In this document: positions 53,405 through 63,130 of the stretch, one piece after another
How the letters are laid out: the number at the start of each line of letters is the position of its first letter
Numbering within the stretch: position 1 is the stretch's first letter
Assembly (NCBI GenBank): GCA_965371665.1
Contig: CBDUZI010000003.1
Coordinates: 1-63,179, forward strand
Length of the DNA stretch: 63,179 nucleotides
DNA from: JAUVAV01 sp965371665
GTDB lineage: Bacteria; Oederibacteriota; JAAXVQ01; JAUVAV01
Direction of reading: 5' to 3'
The notes under the pieces: model-generated
What the model saw: the letters and a program-made list of their open reading frames with translations, nothing else
Databases searched by the model: none
Told to the model about the DNA's origin: nothing
Made by a program: the position numbers and the translations under genes

Positions 53405-53629
53405 GTGGTTGATTCTAGCAAATTTTCACTTTCTCTTCAATGATATGATGCACAAGTTTATATAATTGTTCGTTTTTTCATCTCGCTTTCTCTGATCGTG
53501 GTTTATGTAACAAATAGTAACCTCGCGCTTTCTTTCTCGACTAAATTTTATTTATCTGTTATATAAATAAATTAAGAAATTTCAGGAGCAATTCATGCCT
53601 TGCCCCTGCCCAAGTTTCAGGAGGACAAC

Positions 53630-55189
53630 ATGAGCAAAATCGCGTTCCCAAAAAACTGCTGTTTTCTGACTGCCAGAATACCTATGGTTGCCATCACCCT
53701 AGCCGGTCTCAGCCTAGGTTTCTGTCCTGTTTTTTCCCAGGCTGACTCTATTACCTTCAAGGCCGCTTTGAGCCACGCCCTTACAAATAATTCCAGCATT
53801 AAACAGGCCGTATCCGACCTTAATAAATCCCAGGCCTTGGTGGAGAAAACCTATGGAATGTTTGATCTCCAGCTGGACGGCAATCTCACTTATTCAGAAT
53901 CCAGGACCGCGCCTGCCTCCGCTCTCGCTCCTGAGGAAACCGAGGTTCTTTCGTACAAATTCTCTTTATCCGAAAAAATATTTACCGGCGGACGCTTAAC
54001 CCTGGATTACAATTCTTCCCGGACTAATCTCCTCTATCCGGAAATCGGGGCTGACCCGGGCTTGCCGGGAATGGACCTCTCTATGTTCACTTCCGGCGTG
54101 AATCCCGCTTATCAACCGGCCTGGTCCCTGGGATTTTCCCAGCCCCTGCTCAAGGATTTGCTGGGACGGCCGGATCAAGTTGCTATTCAGATCGGCGAGC
54201 ACACAATCCGGTTATCCCGCGAACAATTAAAAAACACGGTCCTCGAACAGGTCGCGGGATTAAAGAACGCTTACTTTTCCGTAACCCTGGCTGAGACGGT
54301 TTTAGACATTCAGAAAGAAAACTTGAAAGACGCGGAAGCTTTTTACCGCCAAACTCTCAAACTCAAGCAGATCGGCATGCGGGAAAAAAAGGATGTGCTT
54401 CAGACCAAGGCCTCGCTTTTGAATGCCCGGGCGGAAATCACGCCCGCGAAAAACCAGGTAAAAGCGGCCCAGGAAAACTTTTTCCAGTTAGCCGGTTTTC
54501 CTGCCGCGCAATGGGAGACCTTGTCTCTAATTATAGAAAAAAACATTCCGGAAATTGTATTCCCGCGCGAATTGTCGCCGGAACTGGAGACCTCTCTGAT
54601 TAAAGTCCAGCCAGCCGTGATCATCTCTCAATTAGGCCTGGAAATCGCTAAATTAAGTAAACGGATCGCGGACAACGCCGCCTGGCCGGCTTTAAACTTA
54701 TTTGGCAATTACGGGCTCAGCGGCCTGGATGAAAGTTTCAGCAGCGGCCATGATAAACTATTTTCGAATGACTACCCGGCTTTTGCCGTAGGTCTGAATT
54801 TCACCCTGTATCTTCCCGACCGCAACAGCTCCGGGGATATCGCTATAAAAGGCGAGGAATTGGCCAAGGCTGAAGAACAGCTGGCTTTTCTGGAAAAAAC
54901 CACCAGAGTTCGGATTCGCCATGCGCATCGAAGCTTATTATCCGCCCGGCAGAATTACGAATTGAAAAAATCCAGCCGCGAACTCCTGGAGCAATATCTC
55001 GAAATCCAGAATAAGCATTTCTCCCAGGGAAGAATCTCGACCCGGGAGCTCTTAATGGCACATGGGGATTATCATGGCGCTCAGTTTAAGGAAAACCAGG
55101 CCTTTTTCGAATACCACAAGGCTGTAAATACCTGGAATAACCTCACCGGCCAATACGACCAATATTATACTAGCTTGGTAAAGGAGTAA
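53630..55189 (+). CDS. TolC-family outer-membrane efflux protein
   Basis: 519 residues from the ATG with AGGAGG upstream. A signal peptide ends near SQA (about 37). The mature part has the two OEP repeats: ALSHALTNNSSIKQA at the start of the first, and the TRVRIRHAHRSLLSA and QGRISTRELL helices in the second. It should form a trimeric channel-tunnel across the outer membrane. The RND pump gene starts five bases after its stop. No adaptor (membrane fusion) gene lies beside it. Confidence 0.9.
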   Translation: MSKIAFPKNCCFLTARIPMVAITLAGLSLGFCPVFSQADSITFKAALSHALTNNSSIKQAVSDLNKSQALVEKTYGMFDLQLDGNLTYSESRTAPASALAPEETEVLSYKFSLSEKIFTGGRLTLDYNSSRTNLLYPEIGADPGLPGMDLSMFTSGVNPAYQPAWSLGFSQPLLKDLLGRPDQVAIQIGEHTIRLSREQLKNTVLEQVAGLKNAYFSVTLAETVLDIQKENLKDAEAFYRQTLKLKQIGMREKKDVLQTKASLLNARAEITPAKNQVKAAQENFFQLAGFPAAQWETLSLIIEKNIPEIVFPRELSPELETSLIKVQPAVIISQLGLEIAKLSKRIADNAAWPALNLFGNYGLSGLDESFSSGHDKLFSNDYPAFAVGLNFTLYLPDRNSSGDIAIKGEELAKAEEQLAFLEKTTRVRIRHAHRSLLSARQNYELKKSSRELLEQYLEIQNKHFSQGRISTRELLMAHGDYHGAQFKENQAFFEYHKAVNTWNNLTGQYDQYYTSLVKE

Positions 55190-55193
55190 AAGC

Positions 55194-58100
55194 ATGGGTT
55201 TGATACGTTATTTCGCGCAGAAAAGCATTTTTGTCAATCTGTTGGCAGTATTTGTCATGGTAGCCGGCGGCCTGACTTTTTATAACAGCGCCAAAGAGGT
55301 TTTTCCACAAATTCAATTGGGCTACGTCGTCATCTATACGGTCTACAGCCAGGCCGGCCCCGAAGAAATCGAGAAACTCATCACCATTCCCATAGAAAAT
55401 GCCATTGAGGATATCACGGACATCAAGGAGATCTCCTCCTGGTCCAGCGAGGGGCTTTCCATGATCGGTGTGGAACTCGAGCCCAACGTCGAAGATATTG
55501 ATAAGGTAGTCGATGATATCAAGGCCGAGGTGGAAAAACTCAAGGATCTGCCCCAGGAAGCCGAGAATCCCGAGATTTTTGAGATCTCCTCGGATATATT
55601 TCCTTTGATTAATGTCTCGCTCTCCGGCGGGGAAAACTACGCGCATCTGCGGGATGCCGCCAAAATCCTGGAAGAAGAGATATCCCGCATCGAGGGCGTG
55701 GGCCAGGGGGAAAAATGGGGATATTATGACAGAGCCATCTGGATCGACGTGGACAAGGACCGGCTGGAAAAATACGGTTTAACGCTTTTTAACTTTATTA
55801 GTGTGCTCCAGGACCGGGATATTTCCATGCCGGCCGGTAATAAAGTCTTCGGCCAGAAAGAATATTCCTTACGCTTTCTTTCTCCCATGGACAATGCCCG
55901 GGACGTTAAAAATGTTATTATCCGCTCCAATGAAGCAGGCCACCATGTCCAGGTCCGGGATGTGGCACGGGTCAGCGATGGGTTCAAGGACGAGGAGCTT
56001 TACATGCGCTCCCAGGGAAAGCGCGCCGTTATGCTGCAGGTCATGAAGCACCGCGGCTATGATAGTATAAAAATCACCCGGGAAGTGCGCCGGATCGCGG
56101 CCGAACTAAAAAAAGAATTCCCGCCGGATATTCAAATCGCTTTCTCGGACGATACCTCGGTTTATTTAAACAACCGGCTTAAGGTCCTTTATTCCAACGG
56201 CGCTTTCGGCGCTCTCCTGGTCGTGTTCATGCTGCTATTGCTCCTCCGCCCCTCGGTCGCCCTGGCAACCGCCATCGGTCTGCCCGTGGCCTTCACCATG
56301 GCCTTTTTCATCACCAAATCCGTAGGCCTCTCTTTCAATATGATATCTATTTTCGGCTTTATCATGGTCCTGGGCATGATGGTGGATGACGCCATTGTGG
56401 TGGGAGAGAATGTATACCGTCATTTGGAACACGGCGCCAAACCTTTTGACGCCGCGATTGCCGGCGCCAGTGAAATGATTATGCCGGTAATCGCCTCGGT
56501 ATCCACTACCATTGCCGCCTTTCTGCCCTTATTAATGGTAGGCGGCATGATGGGTGAATTTTTATCCAGCATTCCCAAGGTAGTTATCATCGCTCTGCTG
56601 GCCTCCCTGATTGAATGCTTTCTCATTCTGCCCTCGCACCTGGCTGACTTCGTAAAACCCAAAAAACATCTAATCTCCGAGGGGGTGCAGGAACACTGGT
56701 TCTCCATTTTACGCAATAAATATGGGCAAGCGCTTAATTGGGTTCTGCACCGCAAGCTGATTTTCGCTCTCATGATCCTGGTCCTGCTGGTTGCGAGCGC
56801 AGCGCTGGAGTGGAGAAACGGCCTGGTCTTTTCCGAGGCCCAAATATCCGAGATCACGGTAACGCTAAAAACCATTAAGGATTATTCTCTGGACGATACT
56901 GAAGCCGTGGTCAAAAAAATTGAAAAAAAGATCTTGCAATTATCCGACCAGGATCTGGAAGCGGTTAATTCCTACGTGGGCATGCAGGATGGCCAGCATG
57001 GCCCGCCCAAATTCGCTCCCAACCTGGCCCAGATCCGGGTAGTGCTGCATATTGAGGATGAGCGCCAGACCACGGATGCCAATAAAATTGTATCCCAACT
57101 GCGCGAATGGATTGGAAAACCCGCAGGCATCCAGGAGCTTAAAATCGACCTGGTTAAAGGCGGGCCGTCCTCCGGAGCGGCGATTGATATCGTACTTTCC
57201 GGCGCCAGTTATGTTGAACTGCAAAGCGTATCCAGTGAATTAATGGATCAGATCAGGGAAATCACCCTCCCGGCCAAGAAACCCGGTTTATTCTCCCGGT
57301 CATCCCCGGCCGAATCCATCAAGCCCGTCCAGGAGCTGTATACTGATTTTGAAGAAGGCAAAAAAGAGCTTAGGCTGATCGTAGATGAAGCCAAGGCCAC
57401 CCTGGCCGGAGTTAATTTAACCCAGGCCAGCACCCTGCTGCGGGCGGCCATTGCGGGCATTAAATTAAAAACCATTAAGAAGCTGGGGGAAGATATTGAT
57501 GTAATGGTCCGGGTGAATGAAAACAATATAACCAGCATCTCTGACCTGCTCCTCCTGAGAGTGCCGAACAATATGGGGAACCGGATTTTATTAAAGGAAA
57601 TTGTGCGCGTGGAAAAGGGCATTGCTTATTCCGAACTGAAGCATAAAAACGGCAAGAAGAGTTTATCCGTCCTGGGTACGATTGATAAAACCAAGACCAA
57701 CGTCAATGCCGTTAATCAGAAAATCAAGCCCCTGTTAAAGGACTTTCGTAAAAAATTCCCTCGTTTTAAATTCGAGACCGGCGGCGAACAAAAGGAAATG
57801 GTGGAAGCCTTTACCGACCTGGGAAAAGCCTTTGCCGTGGCCCTGTTCCTGATTTTCATTATTCTGGCCACTTTGTTCAATTCCCTGGGCCAGCCGGTCA
57901 TTATCATGCTGGCCATTCCTTTTGGTTTCATCGGCGTAATGCTGACCCTGATCTTTCACGGCATGCCCATCTCCTTTATGGCCTTCATGGGATTCATCGG
58001 CCTGACCGGAGTAGTGGTCAATGATTCGCTAATCATGGTTTCATTTATCAACAATCTTCGCAAGCAGGGAGTAAAAATCGAAAAAGCGATTATTGAGGGA

Positions 58101-58406
58101 GCTAAAACCCGTTTAAGACCGGTCATACTTACCACTGTAACCACCTCGGTCGGACTTTTTCCTCTGGCTTATGGCTGGTTCGGGGGGGATGATCCCATGA
58201 TCAAACCCATGGCCCTGGTCTTCGCCTGGGGTCTGATATTTGCCACCGGAATCACCTTGTTCATTATTCCCTGTTTCCTGGCTATCAGCATCAACGTAAA
58301 AACACTCTTAAAAAGGATTCTTAAAAAAGATTCCTCCGAGCCCTTGATTTTCAGGAAATTCCGCCCTCTGAAATCTCCGGTCTTGAAAAAATCCAGGAAA
58401 GCTTAG
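55194..58406 (+). CDS. RND-family efflux permease (AcrB/HAE1 type)
   Basis: 1,070 residues with 12 membrane helices and two large periplasmic loops. The proton-relay Asp pair is in GMMVDDAIVVGEN near residue 397. The duplicated motif is seen in the second half as GFIGLTGVVVNDSLIMVSFI. The C-terminus is basic. The substrate is unknown: multidrug, lipid or metal are all possible. It is co-transcribed with TolC, but the usual periplasmic adaptor gene is missing from both sides. GGAG precedes the ATG. Confidence 0.92.
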   Translation: MGLIRYFAQKSIFVNLLAVFVMVAGGLTFYNSAKEVFPQIQLGYVVIYTVYSQAGPEEIEKLITIPIENAIEDITDIKEISSWSSEGLSMIGVELEPNVEDIDKVVDDIKAEVEKLKDLPQEAENPEIFEISSDIFPLINVSLSGGENYAHLRDAAKILEEEISRIEGVGQGEKWGYYDRAIWIDVDKDRLEKYGLTLFNFISVLQDRDISMPAGNKVFGQKEYSLRFLSPMDNARDVKNVIIRSNEAGHHVQVRDVARVSDGFKDEELYMRSQGKRAVMLQVMKHRGYDSIKITREVRRIAAELKKEFPPDIQIAFSDDTSVYLNNRLKVLYSNGAFGALLVVFMLLLLLRPSVALATAIGLPVAFTMAFFITKSVGLSFNMISIFGFIMVLGMMVDDAIVVGENVYRHLEHGAKPFDAAIAGASEMIMPVIASVSTTIAAFLPLLMVGGMMGEFLSSIPKVVIIALLASLIECFLILPSHLADFVKPKKHLISEGVQEHWFSILRNKYGQALNWVLHRKLIFALMILVLLVASAALEWRNGLVFSEAQISEITVTLKTIKDYSLDDTEAVVKKIEKKILQLSDQDLEAVNSYVGMQDGQHGPPKFAPNLAQIRVVLHIEDERQTTDANKIVSQLREWIGKPAGIQELKIDLVKGGPSSGAAIDIVLSGASYVELQSVSSELMDQIREITLPAKKPGLFSRSSPAESIKPVQELYTDFEEGKKELRLIVDEAKATLAGVNLTQASTLLRAAIAGIKLKTIKKLGEDIDVMVRVNENNITSISDLLLLRVPNNMGNRILLKEIVRVEKGIAYSELKHKNGKKSLSVLGTIDKTKTNVNAVNQKIKPLLKDFRKKFPRFKFETGGEQKEMVEAFTDLGKAFAVALFLIFIILATLFNSLGQPVIIMLAIPFGFIGVMLTLIFHGMPISFMAFMGFIGLTGVVVNDSLIMVSFINNLRKQGVKIEKAIIEGAKTRLRPVILTTVTTSVGLFPLAYGWFGGDDPMIKPMALVFAWGLIFATGITLFIIPCFLAISINVKTLLKRILKKDSSEPLIFRKFRPLKSPVLKKSRKA

Positions 58407-58481
58407 GCTCGGTATGATACAATTTTGGCTGCAGGAAGGAAATATCCAGATATTTCAGAAAATAACCAGAAGGCATAAATA

Positions 58482-58811
58482 ATGAGAAAACTCAAGAAAA
58501 TTGAGGCAGGGATTATTTTCGGGGCTATTTTCGGCATAGTTGACATAATACCCATGTTAATTATAAAAATGACTTGGGATACTCTTTTGTCGGCATTTGT
58601 TATGTGTGTAATCGGGGGCTTTCTCATAGCGACATCAAATTTAAAACTTAGCCATACTTTAAAAGGAATAGTGATTTTCTTTCTGATAGCTGTTCCCATG
58701 ATAATCGTAGTCGGCGCAAGCGCGCCGAAAGAAATGATTCCCATGATATTTACGAATCTGGTTATAGGAAGTTTGCTGGGATATTTTATTGGCCGTTTTG
58801 GAAAAAATTAA
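58482..58811 (+). CDS. Small four-helix membrane protein
   Basis: 109 residues with four predicted membrane helices and little else (GIIFGAIFGIVDIIPMLII, LLSAFVMCVIGGFLIA, GIVIFFLIAVPMIIVVG, MIFTNLVIGSLLGYFIG). AGAAGG precedes the ATG. It follows the RND gene by 75 bases. No family is recognised. Confidence 0.65.
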   Translation: MRKLKKIEAGIIFGAIFGIVDIIPMLIIKMTWDTLLSAFVMCVIGGFLIATSNLKLSHTLKGIVIFFLIAVPMIIVVGASAPKEMIPMIFTNLVIGSLLGYFIGRFGKN

Positions 58812-58849
58812 AAGCCCCCTTATCCCATCCTCCGTTTGGTTGCATGAAG

Positions 58850-58912
58850 CCTGGATTCCGGCATGCTTTCAGCCCTGCACTAAACCATCCAGGACAGGCC
58901 GGAATCACAAGA
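58850..58912. repeat. Partial family C repeat
   Basis: CTGGATTCCGGC...CCATCCAGGACAGGCCGGAAT is the inverted half of the core in the elements at 23880-24063 and 31275-31441. The other half is absent. Confidence 0.6.
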
Positions 58913-59008
58913 ATGTTTTAAGAACTTACTTTTTACGCAATTCAACCGATCCTAATAATGGATTAGATAGTTTTAAAGTAATATATAAACAATTCACAGG
59001 GGGGAAAG

Positions 59009-59818
59009 ATGGGCAAACTTTTACTCATACTTTGCATTTTAGTTTCGATGGTCTCAGTGGCCTTAGCCAAAGATATAGCAGATGCAGGGAGCATAAAAAG
59101 CCAAGAAGATTTAGATACAAATACTTCCACTGCTCAATCTAAAAAGACGATGCTGTTTGTTTTTGGAGCTCTTCATTCCGGACTAGTAACCAATCTGCCC
59201 TGTAAGCCCCTGGAAGGAACTTATGTTCCTGGTTCAGCATATATGATTGGTGCTCAGCCGTATGACTTCGCGTGGGGAGCCGGCTTCGGTATAGAATATA
59301 AGCTGACTGATTCCCTGGCAGTGTGTTTTGACGGCAGTATAAACCGGTGGGAAAAGCTTTTAGCCAAAGAAAATGGGTATGGCGTGGGAGCTTGGGTGTG
59401 GGAACAAAGCGGATATAATGACGCCCTAATTGGACCTTTCTCGATGGACACAACATATTATATGGATACCACGACGATGAAGCTGGGAGGAAAGTATTTC
59501 GCATCGAAAGGAACTTTCCAACCCTGGATAGGCGCTTCCTTAGGCATTTATAGATGGCAAGCAACCATAGGCAACAGGGAACTAGGCAAGAAATATAGCG
59601 AGATTTCTTCAGATATTTCTTTTTCACCCTCTTTTCAGGTTGGCATAGATTTCGTGTTTGATGAGTTTGCGATAAGGATATTTTCAGATTATGGTACCGC
59701 AACAGCAAATCCATACTTTGAAAATCTTTTCCAGGACGGATGGACCTTCGAAAACACCGGAGGCGAGCATGTCGAAGGGCCTTTCAAATTTGGACTTGCC
59801 TTAGGCATGGCAATTTAG
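59009..59818 (+). CDS. Outer-membrane beta-barrel protein
   Basis: 269 residues. Signal peptide MGKLLLILCILVSMVSVALA. The mature part alternates hydrophobic and polar residues in strands typical of small OmpW/OmpA-like barrels (for example FAWGAGFGIEYKLTDSLAVCFDGSINRWE, KFGLALGMAI at the end). GGGGGGAAAG precedes the ATG. No specific family is assigned. It ends one base from the convergent 104-residue gene. Confidence 0.7.
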   Translation: MGKLLLILCILVSMVSVALAKDIADAGSIKSQEDLDTNTSTAQSKKTMLFVFGALHSGLVTNLPCKPLEGTYVPGSAYMIGAQPYDFAWGAGFGIEYKLTDSLAVCFDGSINRWEKLLAKENGYGVGAWVWEQSGYNDALIGPFSMDTTYYMDTTTMKLGGKYFASKGTFQPWIGASLGIYRWQATIGNRELGKKYSEISSDISFSPSFQVGIDFVFDEFAIRIFSDYGTATANPYFENLFQDGWTFENTGGEHVEGPFKFGLALGMAI

Positions 59819-60133
59819 TTATTCCTCCCTGTACTCTTTTGACACTTTCTTTTTATTTGATTCTACATATTTCCAGCCCGGCCGACGTTCCGGCGCTTGG
59901 GTTCTATCCGTACACTCCCATATCCTAAGATACTTATATTTTTCTCCCTGATCCATATCCTCTATTTCTGTATAACTTGCGGCGGTTACGGTTAAATTAC
60001 TATATTCACTCATTTCCGCCTCCTCCTTCAATATATCTTGGGCCTGGATGACTCCAGAAATTAAAACAAACAAAAAGAGAGAAATTATTATTTTGCAATA
60101 TTTTGGCCAATTGCCATTTAAAAGATTAATCAT
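59819..60133 (-). CDS. Small secreted protein of unknown function
   Basis: 104 residues with an N-terminal signal segment (IIISLFLFVLISGVIQAQ) and a polar remainder rich in Glu, Lys and Tyr. No family is recognised. The stop codon abuts that of the beta-barrel gene, so the two are tail-to-tail. The upstream region is very AT-rich. Confidence 0.5.
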   Translation of the reverse strand: MINLLNGNWPKYCKIIISLFLFVLISGVIQAQDILKEEAEMSEYSNLTVTAASYTEIEDMDQGEKYKYLRIWECTDRTQAPERRPGWKYVESNKKKVSKEYREE

Positions 60134-60427
60134 CTTTTCATCATCTGCCTTTCATATTTACTTTTTTCCAAAAGAGTTAATATTATTTAGTTTATCATAG
60201 ACGCACTACAAAATCAAGACAAAGTGCCATATTGTGTATATATTATATTATTATAATAGTATTTGTGGCATTTTGCATCATTTGTATTGTCTTTTTTCTA
60301 TTTTAAATAGATCGTAATTAGTTGTTTATTATGGCCTTACCGGTTACTGTAGGGGCGACGCATGCGTAGCCCCCACCCGTAGGAAGCACCTTTCAGCTTT
60401 CCAGTAATTGAAAACGCCCCTCCCCGT
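60134..60427. other. AT-rich intergenic region
   Basis: It contains an inverted repeat (AAGTGCCATA near 60221 and TGTGGCATTTT near 60266) and long TA runs, plausibly the control region of the 104-residue gene, and a family F palindrome at 60352-60378. No gene or RNA is recognised. Confidence 0.4.
60352..60378. repeat. Family F palindrome
   Basis: GGGGCGACGCATGCGTAGCCCC, with one mismatched pair, centred on CGCATGCG; same type as 35417 and 40142. Confidence 0.6.
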
Positions 60428-62872
60428 TTATTTCCATGTTTGCCAGGAAATATTGCCCAACCGGAGAGTCACTTCCACCGCCCCCTGGCTTTTGGTATTC
60501 AGCACACTTCCGGAAAAATCCTTCAGGCGAGCTAATGTTTCCTGGTCAGGCAATCCAAAGGGATTGCGGTTACCCGGCGTCACTACTGCAACTCGCGGTT
60601 GGACTTGAGCCAATAATCCACATGAACTGGAATCCTGCGCGCCATGGTGTCCGGCTTTCAGCACGTCGCAAGTTTTATCCAAGCACCACTGAGCTTCTAT
60701 TTTATCCGGACTATCACCGGTAAAAAGCAGCCGGCCGGCCGGAGATTTTATCCATACTACCAGGCAGTGTTTATTATCCCCGGCCGCGCCTCCACGAGGA
60801 GGCCAGATACTTTCCATCTCCATGCCCGGGAATATTTTCAGGCACTCTCCTCTTCTTAAGATCAAATGCGAGACATCACGGCGCCTGATTGCCTGTTCTA
60901 TGGCTCTGACCTGCGGCCGGGCTGAAGATCCCAACCCGGCGCTGATCAATTTTGGGATACTAAAAAAGTCCAAAGCAGCCACTGCTCCGCCGGCATGATC
61001 CGCGTCCGTATGCGATAACAGTAATGCGTCCAAACGATTAATGCCCCGGCCGGCCAAATACGGTTTAACCCGCCATAAAAATTCCTGTTCCGTGCCGGTA
61101 TCGATCAGTATTCTGGCTCCCTGCCCATTCTCAATTAATGCGGACTCCCCGATTCCCAGGGAAAGAAATGTTACCCGGGTTTCCCCCGGCCTGGGACCAG
61201 GCGGCCTGAAAAGCGGGTAGACCAGTATTAAAATCATTATGAGTAAAAGGCCTCCCATAAACCTCCCCCCGGCCACTGAATAAGCTATGCCACAATACTC
61301 TTTTAAATCAATTTTAGTAACCTTGTCATTCCGAGGCAAAGCCGGGGAATCTCCGGGAACCTTTTTTAAAAAAATAATTTGATAAAGATTCCTCGTAAAT
61401 AAAGCCGCCGCAATGTAGAGACTCAAGGTCCACCAGCCGGCCCCGGGCCAAAAAAATATCCTCCCTCCCGGCAATCTCCCGGCTATCTGCGCCGCGCCGA
61501 TTAATCCCCGAACAGCCCAGCCGGCCAGCCAGCCGGCTGCCTCCGCTCCTCCCGGCCAGATCCACGCCAGCAAGGCGGCCAGCAATCCATTAACTACTGC
61601 GGCGCTTAGCAGCGGAATAGCTATCAAATTCGCAAGCAGGGATACCGGAACCAGGCTGTAAAAATGATAAATAGTCAAGGGCGCGGTTCCCAGCCCGGCT
61701 GCTCCCGAAATAATAATGGAACTCAGCGGCCAACGAATAAGCTGAGGCATTTTTTCTGTCTGTTGGATTAAAGGCAATATGGCCAGTATGGAGGCTGTGG
61801 CGGAAAAAGAGAGCTGAAATCCCGCATCCTGGCATGCCATGGGATTGTTGGCCAGAAGAACCAGCCCGGCCAGGGCCAGACCCGATCCCGGATCACCCCG
61901 GCGGTCGGCTAATCCGCTCAGTACCATGCAGGCAATCATGACAACAGCGCGAATCACCGGTGCTTTACCGCCGGTAGCCAGTGCCAATAAAGCTATTCCT
62001 ATAACCCCGGCTATTAGGGAAAAACTTTTTGGCGCCCGGAATACTCTGAGTAATCCGCACAAAGCCCCGAATACTATACCGACATGCAGCCCGGAAATCG
62101 CCAATATGTGCGCCAGGCCCGAGGCCGCCATATGTTCGCGCTCCAGCCCGGAAAGCCCGGAACGGTCACCCGCCACCAGCGCTCTAACCAGGCCTCTGGC
62201 ATCCGGTGGTATGCTGCGTCTTATACCTTCCACTAAAACACGATGCAGTTTCCCGGCTGTCCATCCGGGAGAAAACATCCCGGCCGGGCGGACGCGAACC
62301 GCGTCCCCGGATTGCATCCCCTTTAGGCGGGCGCGAATGCCGCAACGGGCCAGAAAAGCGGCGTAATCAAACTCTCCCGGATTCACCGGAGCATCTACTC
62401 CCTGCAGCCAGCCCCTCACTCTTATACGATCGCCGGGATTCCAGGCTTTGGCCTGACCCGGCATGGAAAAACGCACCCGGCCTGAGACATGATATTTTTG
62501 GCCCTGCCACTTGGCCTCATCACATAGCAGCACGCCGGTCCAGTACCGGCCCATTCGCGCCGGCTGAGTCAGGCCGCAGAGTCTTCCTTGTAGGACAATA
62601 TCCCTCCGGGGAACCCAGCGTGAAATATCATCAGGCGAAATATATCCCGCTTGTATGGCCAGCCCGGCATAAAGGCAAAAACCGGCACCCAGCAAAAACG
62701 GAAAGGCCTGTGAAGTATAGTGCCGCCAACGGGCGGCCAGGGCCGCAAGCAATGCCAGGCCGAACCAAATCCAGGAAGAGCCTTCACTTAGATACTGTCC
62801 AAACAGGCATCCCCCAAAAGCCGCTATTGCCAAAGGAATGAGAGGGCGCTGGATATATTGGTAAGCAGGCAT
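60428..62872 (-). CDS. comEC: ComEC/Rec2 DNA-uptake channel protein
   Basis: 814 residues. The N-terminal DUF4131 region and an OB-like segment are followed by the polytopic Competence domain (HILAISGLHVGIVFG near 245-260) and a C-terminal metallo-beta-lactamase-like domain (ILIDTGTEQEF; LLLSHTDADHAGG near 617-629; LFTGDSPD). In competent bacteria this forms the inner-membrane channel for single-stranded DNA, with the C-terminal domain thought to degrade the other strand. Residues about 493-516, between the two main domains, come from a family D repeat read in frame. No comEA or pilus genes are near. Confidence 0.93.
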   Translation of the reverse strand: MPAYQYIQRPLIPLAIAAFGGCLFGQYLSEGSSWIWFGLALLAALAARWRHYTSQAFPFLLGAGFCLYAGLAIQAGYISPDDISRWVPRRDIVLQGRLCGLTQPARMGRYWTGVLLCDEAKWQGQKYHVSGRVRFSMPGQAKAWNPGDRIRVRGWLQGVDAPVNPGEFDYAAFLARCGIRARLKGMQSGDAVRVRPAGMFSPGWTAGKLHRVLVEGIRRSIPPDARGLVRALVAGDRSGLSGLEREHMAASGLAHILAISGLHVGIVFGALCGLLRVFRAPKSFSLIAGVIGIALLALATGGKAPVIRAVVMIACMVLSGLADRRGDPGSGLALAGLVLLANNPMACQDAGFQLSFSATASILAILPLIQQTEKMPQLIRWPLSSIIISGAAGLGTAPLTIYHFYSLVPVSLLANLIAIPLLSAAVVNGLLAALLAWIWPGGAEAAGWLAGWAVRGLIGAAQIAGRLPGGRIFFWPGAGWWTLSLYIAAALFTRNLYQIIFLKKVPGDSPALPRNDKVTKIDLKEYCGIAYSVAGGRFMGGLLLIMILILVYPLFRPPGPRPGETRVTFLSLGIGESALIENGQGARILIDTGTEQEFLWRVKPYLAGRGINRLDALLLSHTDADHAGGAVAALDFFSIPKLISAGLGSSARPQVRAIEQAIRRRDVSHLILRRGECLKIFPGMEMESIWPPRGGAAGDNKHCLVVWIKSPAGRLLFTGDSPDKIEAQWCLDKTCDVLKAGHHGAQDSSSCGLLAQVQPRVAVVTPGNRNPFGLPDQETLARLKDFSGSVLNTKSQGAVEVTLRLGNISWQTWK
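61324..61395. repeat. Family D repeat inside comEC
   Basis: 72 bases, exactly 24 codons. It starts TGTCATTCCGAGG, continues GGGGAATCTCCGGG and ends AGATTCCTCG, matching 8976-9059 minus its last segment. In the comEC frame the insert is free of stops. Confidence 0.8.
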
Positions 62873-62990
62873 ACTGGATTAGACAGAAAACCAGGTGGAA
62901 TATTGCTGATATTTTGCTTTTTTTATTTTCAGAGTGAATGTTTGCCCTAGGGCAACTCAAGAAGGGATGTTATCTCTCTGTAACCGATGA

Positions 62991-63130
62991 CTAGGAGCCT
63001 GTCGGACTTAGGCACAAAAGTGAATTTTGAGCACTCTTCCCCCTTTGAAAAAGGGGGATTGAGGGGGATTTTGCATATGAAAGCGGGCGTTTTATTGATT
63101 AAATCCCCCTGCCCCTTTACAAAAGCTTTC
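62991..63130. repeat. Family A element, inverted copy, right end missing
   Basis: It begins CTAGGAGCCTGTCGGACTTA and follows, in opposite orientation, the element at 32453-32620 almost base for base through the hairpins and the GCATATGAAAGCGGGC segment until about 63125, after which the sequence diverges. No gene is seen between the comEC start and the end of the window. Confidence 0.85.
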
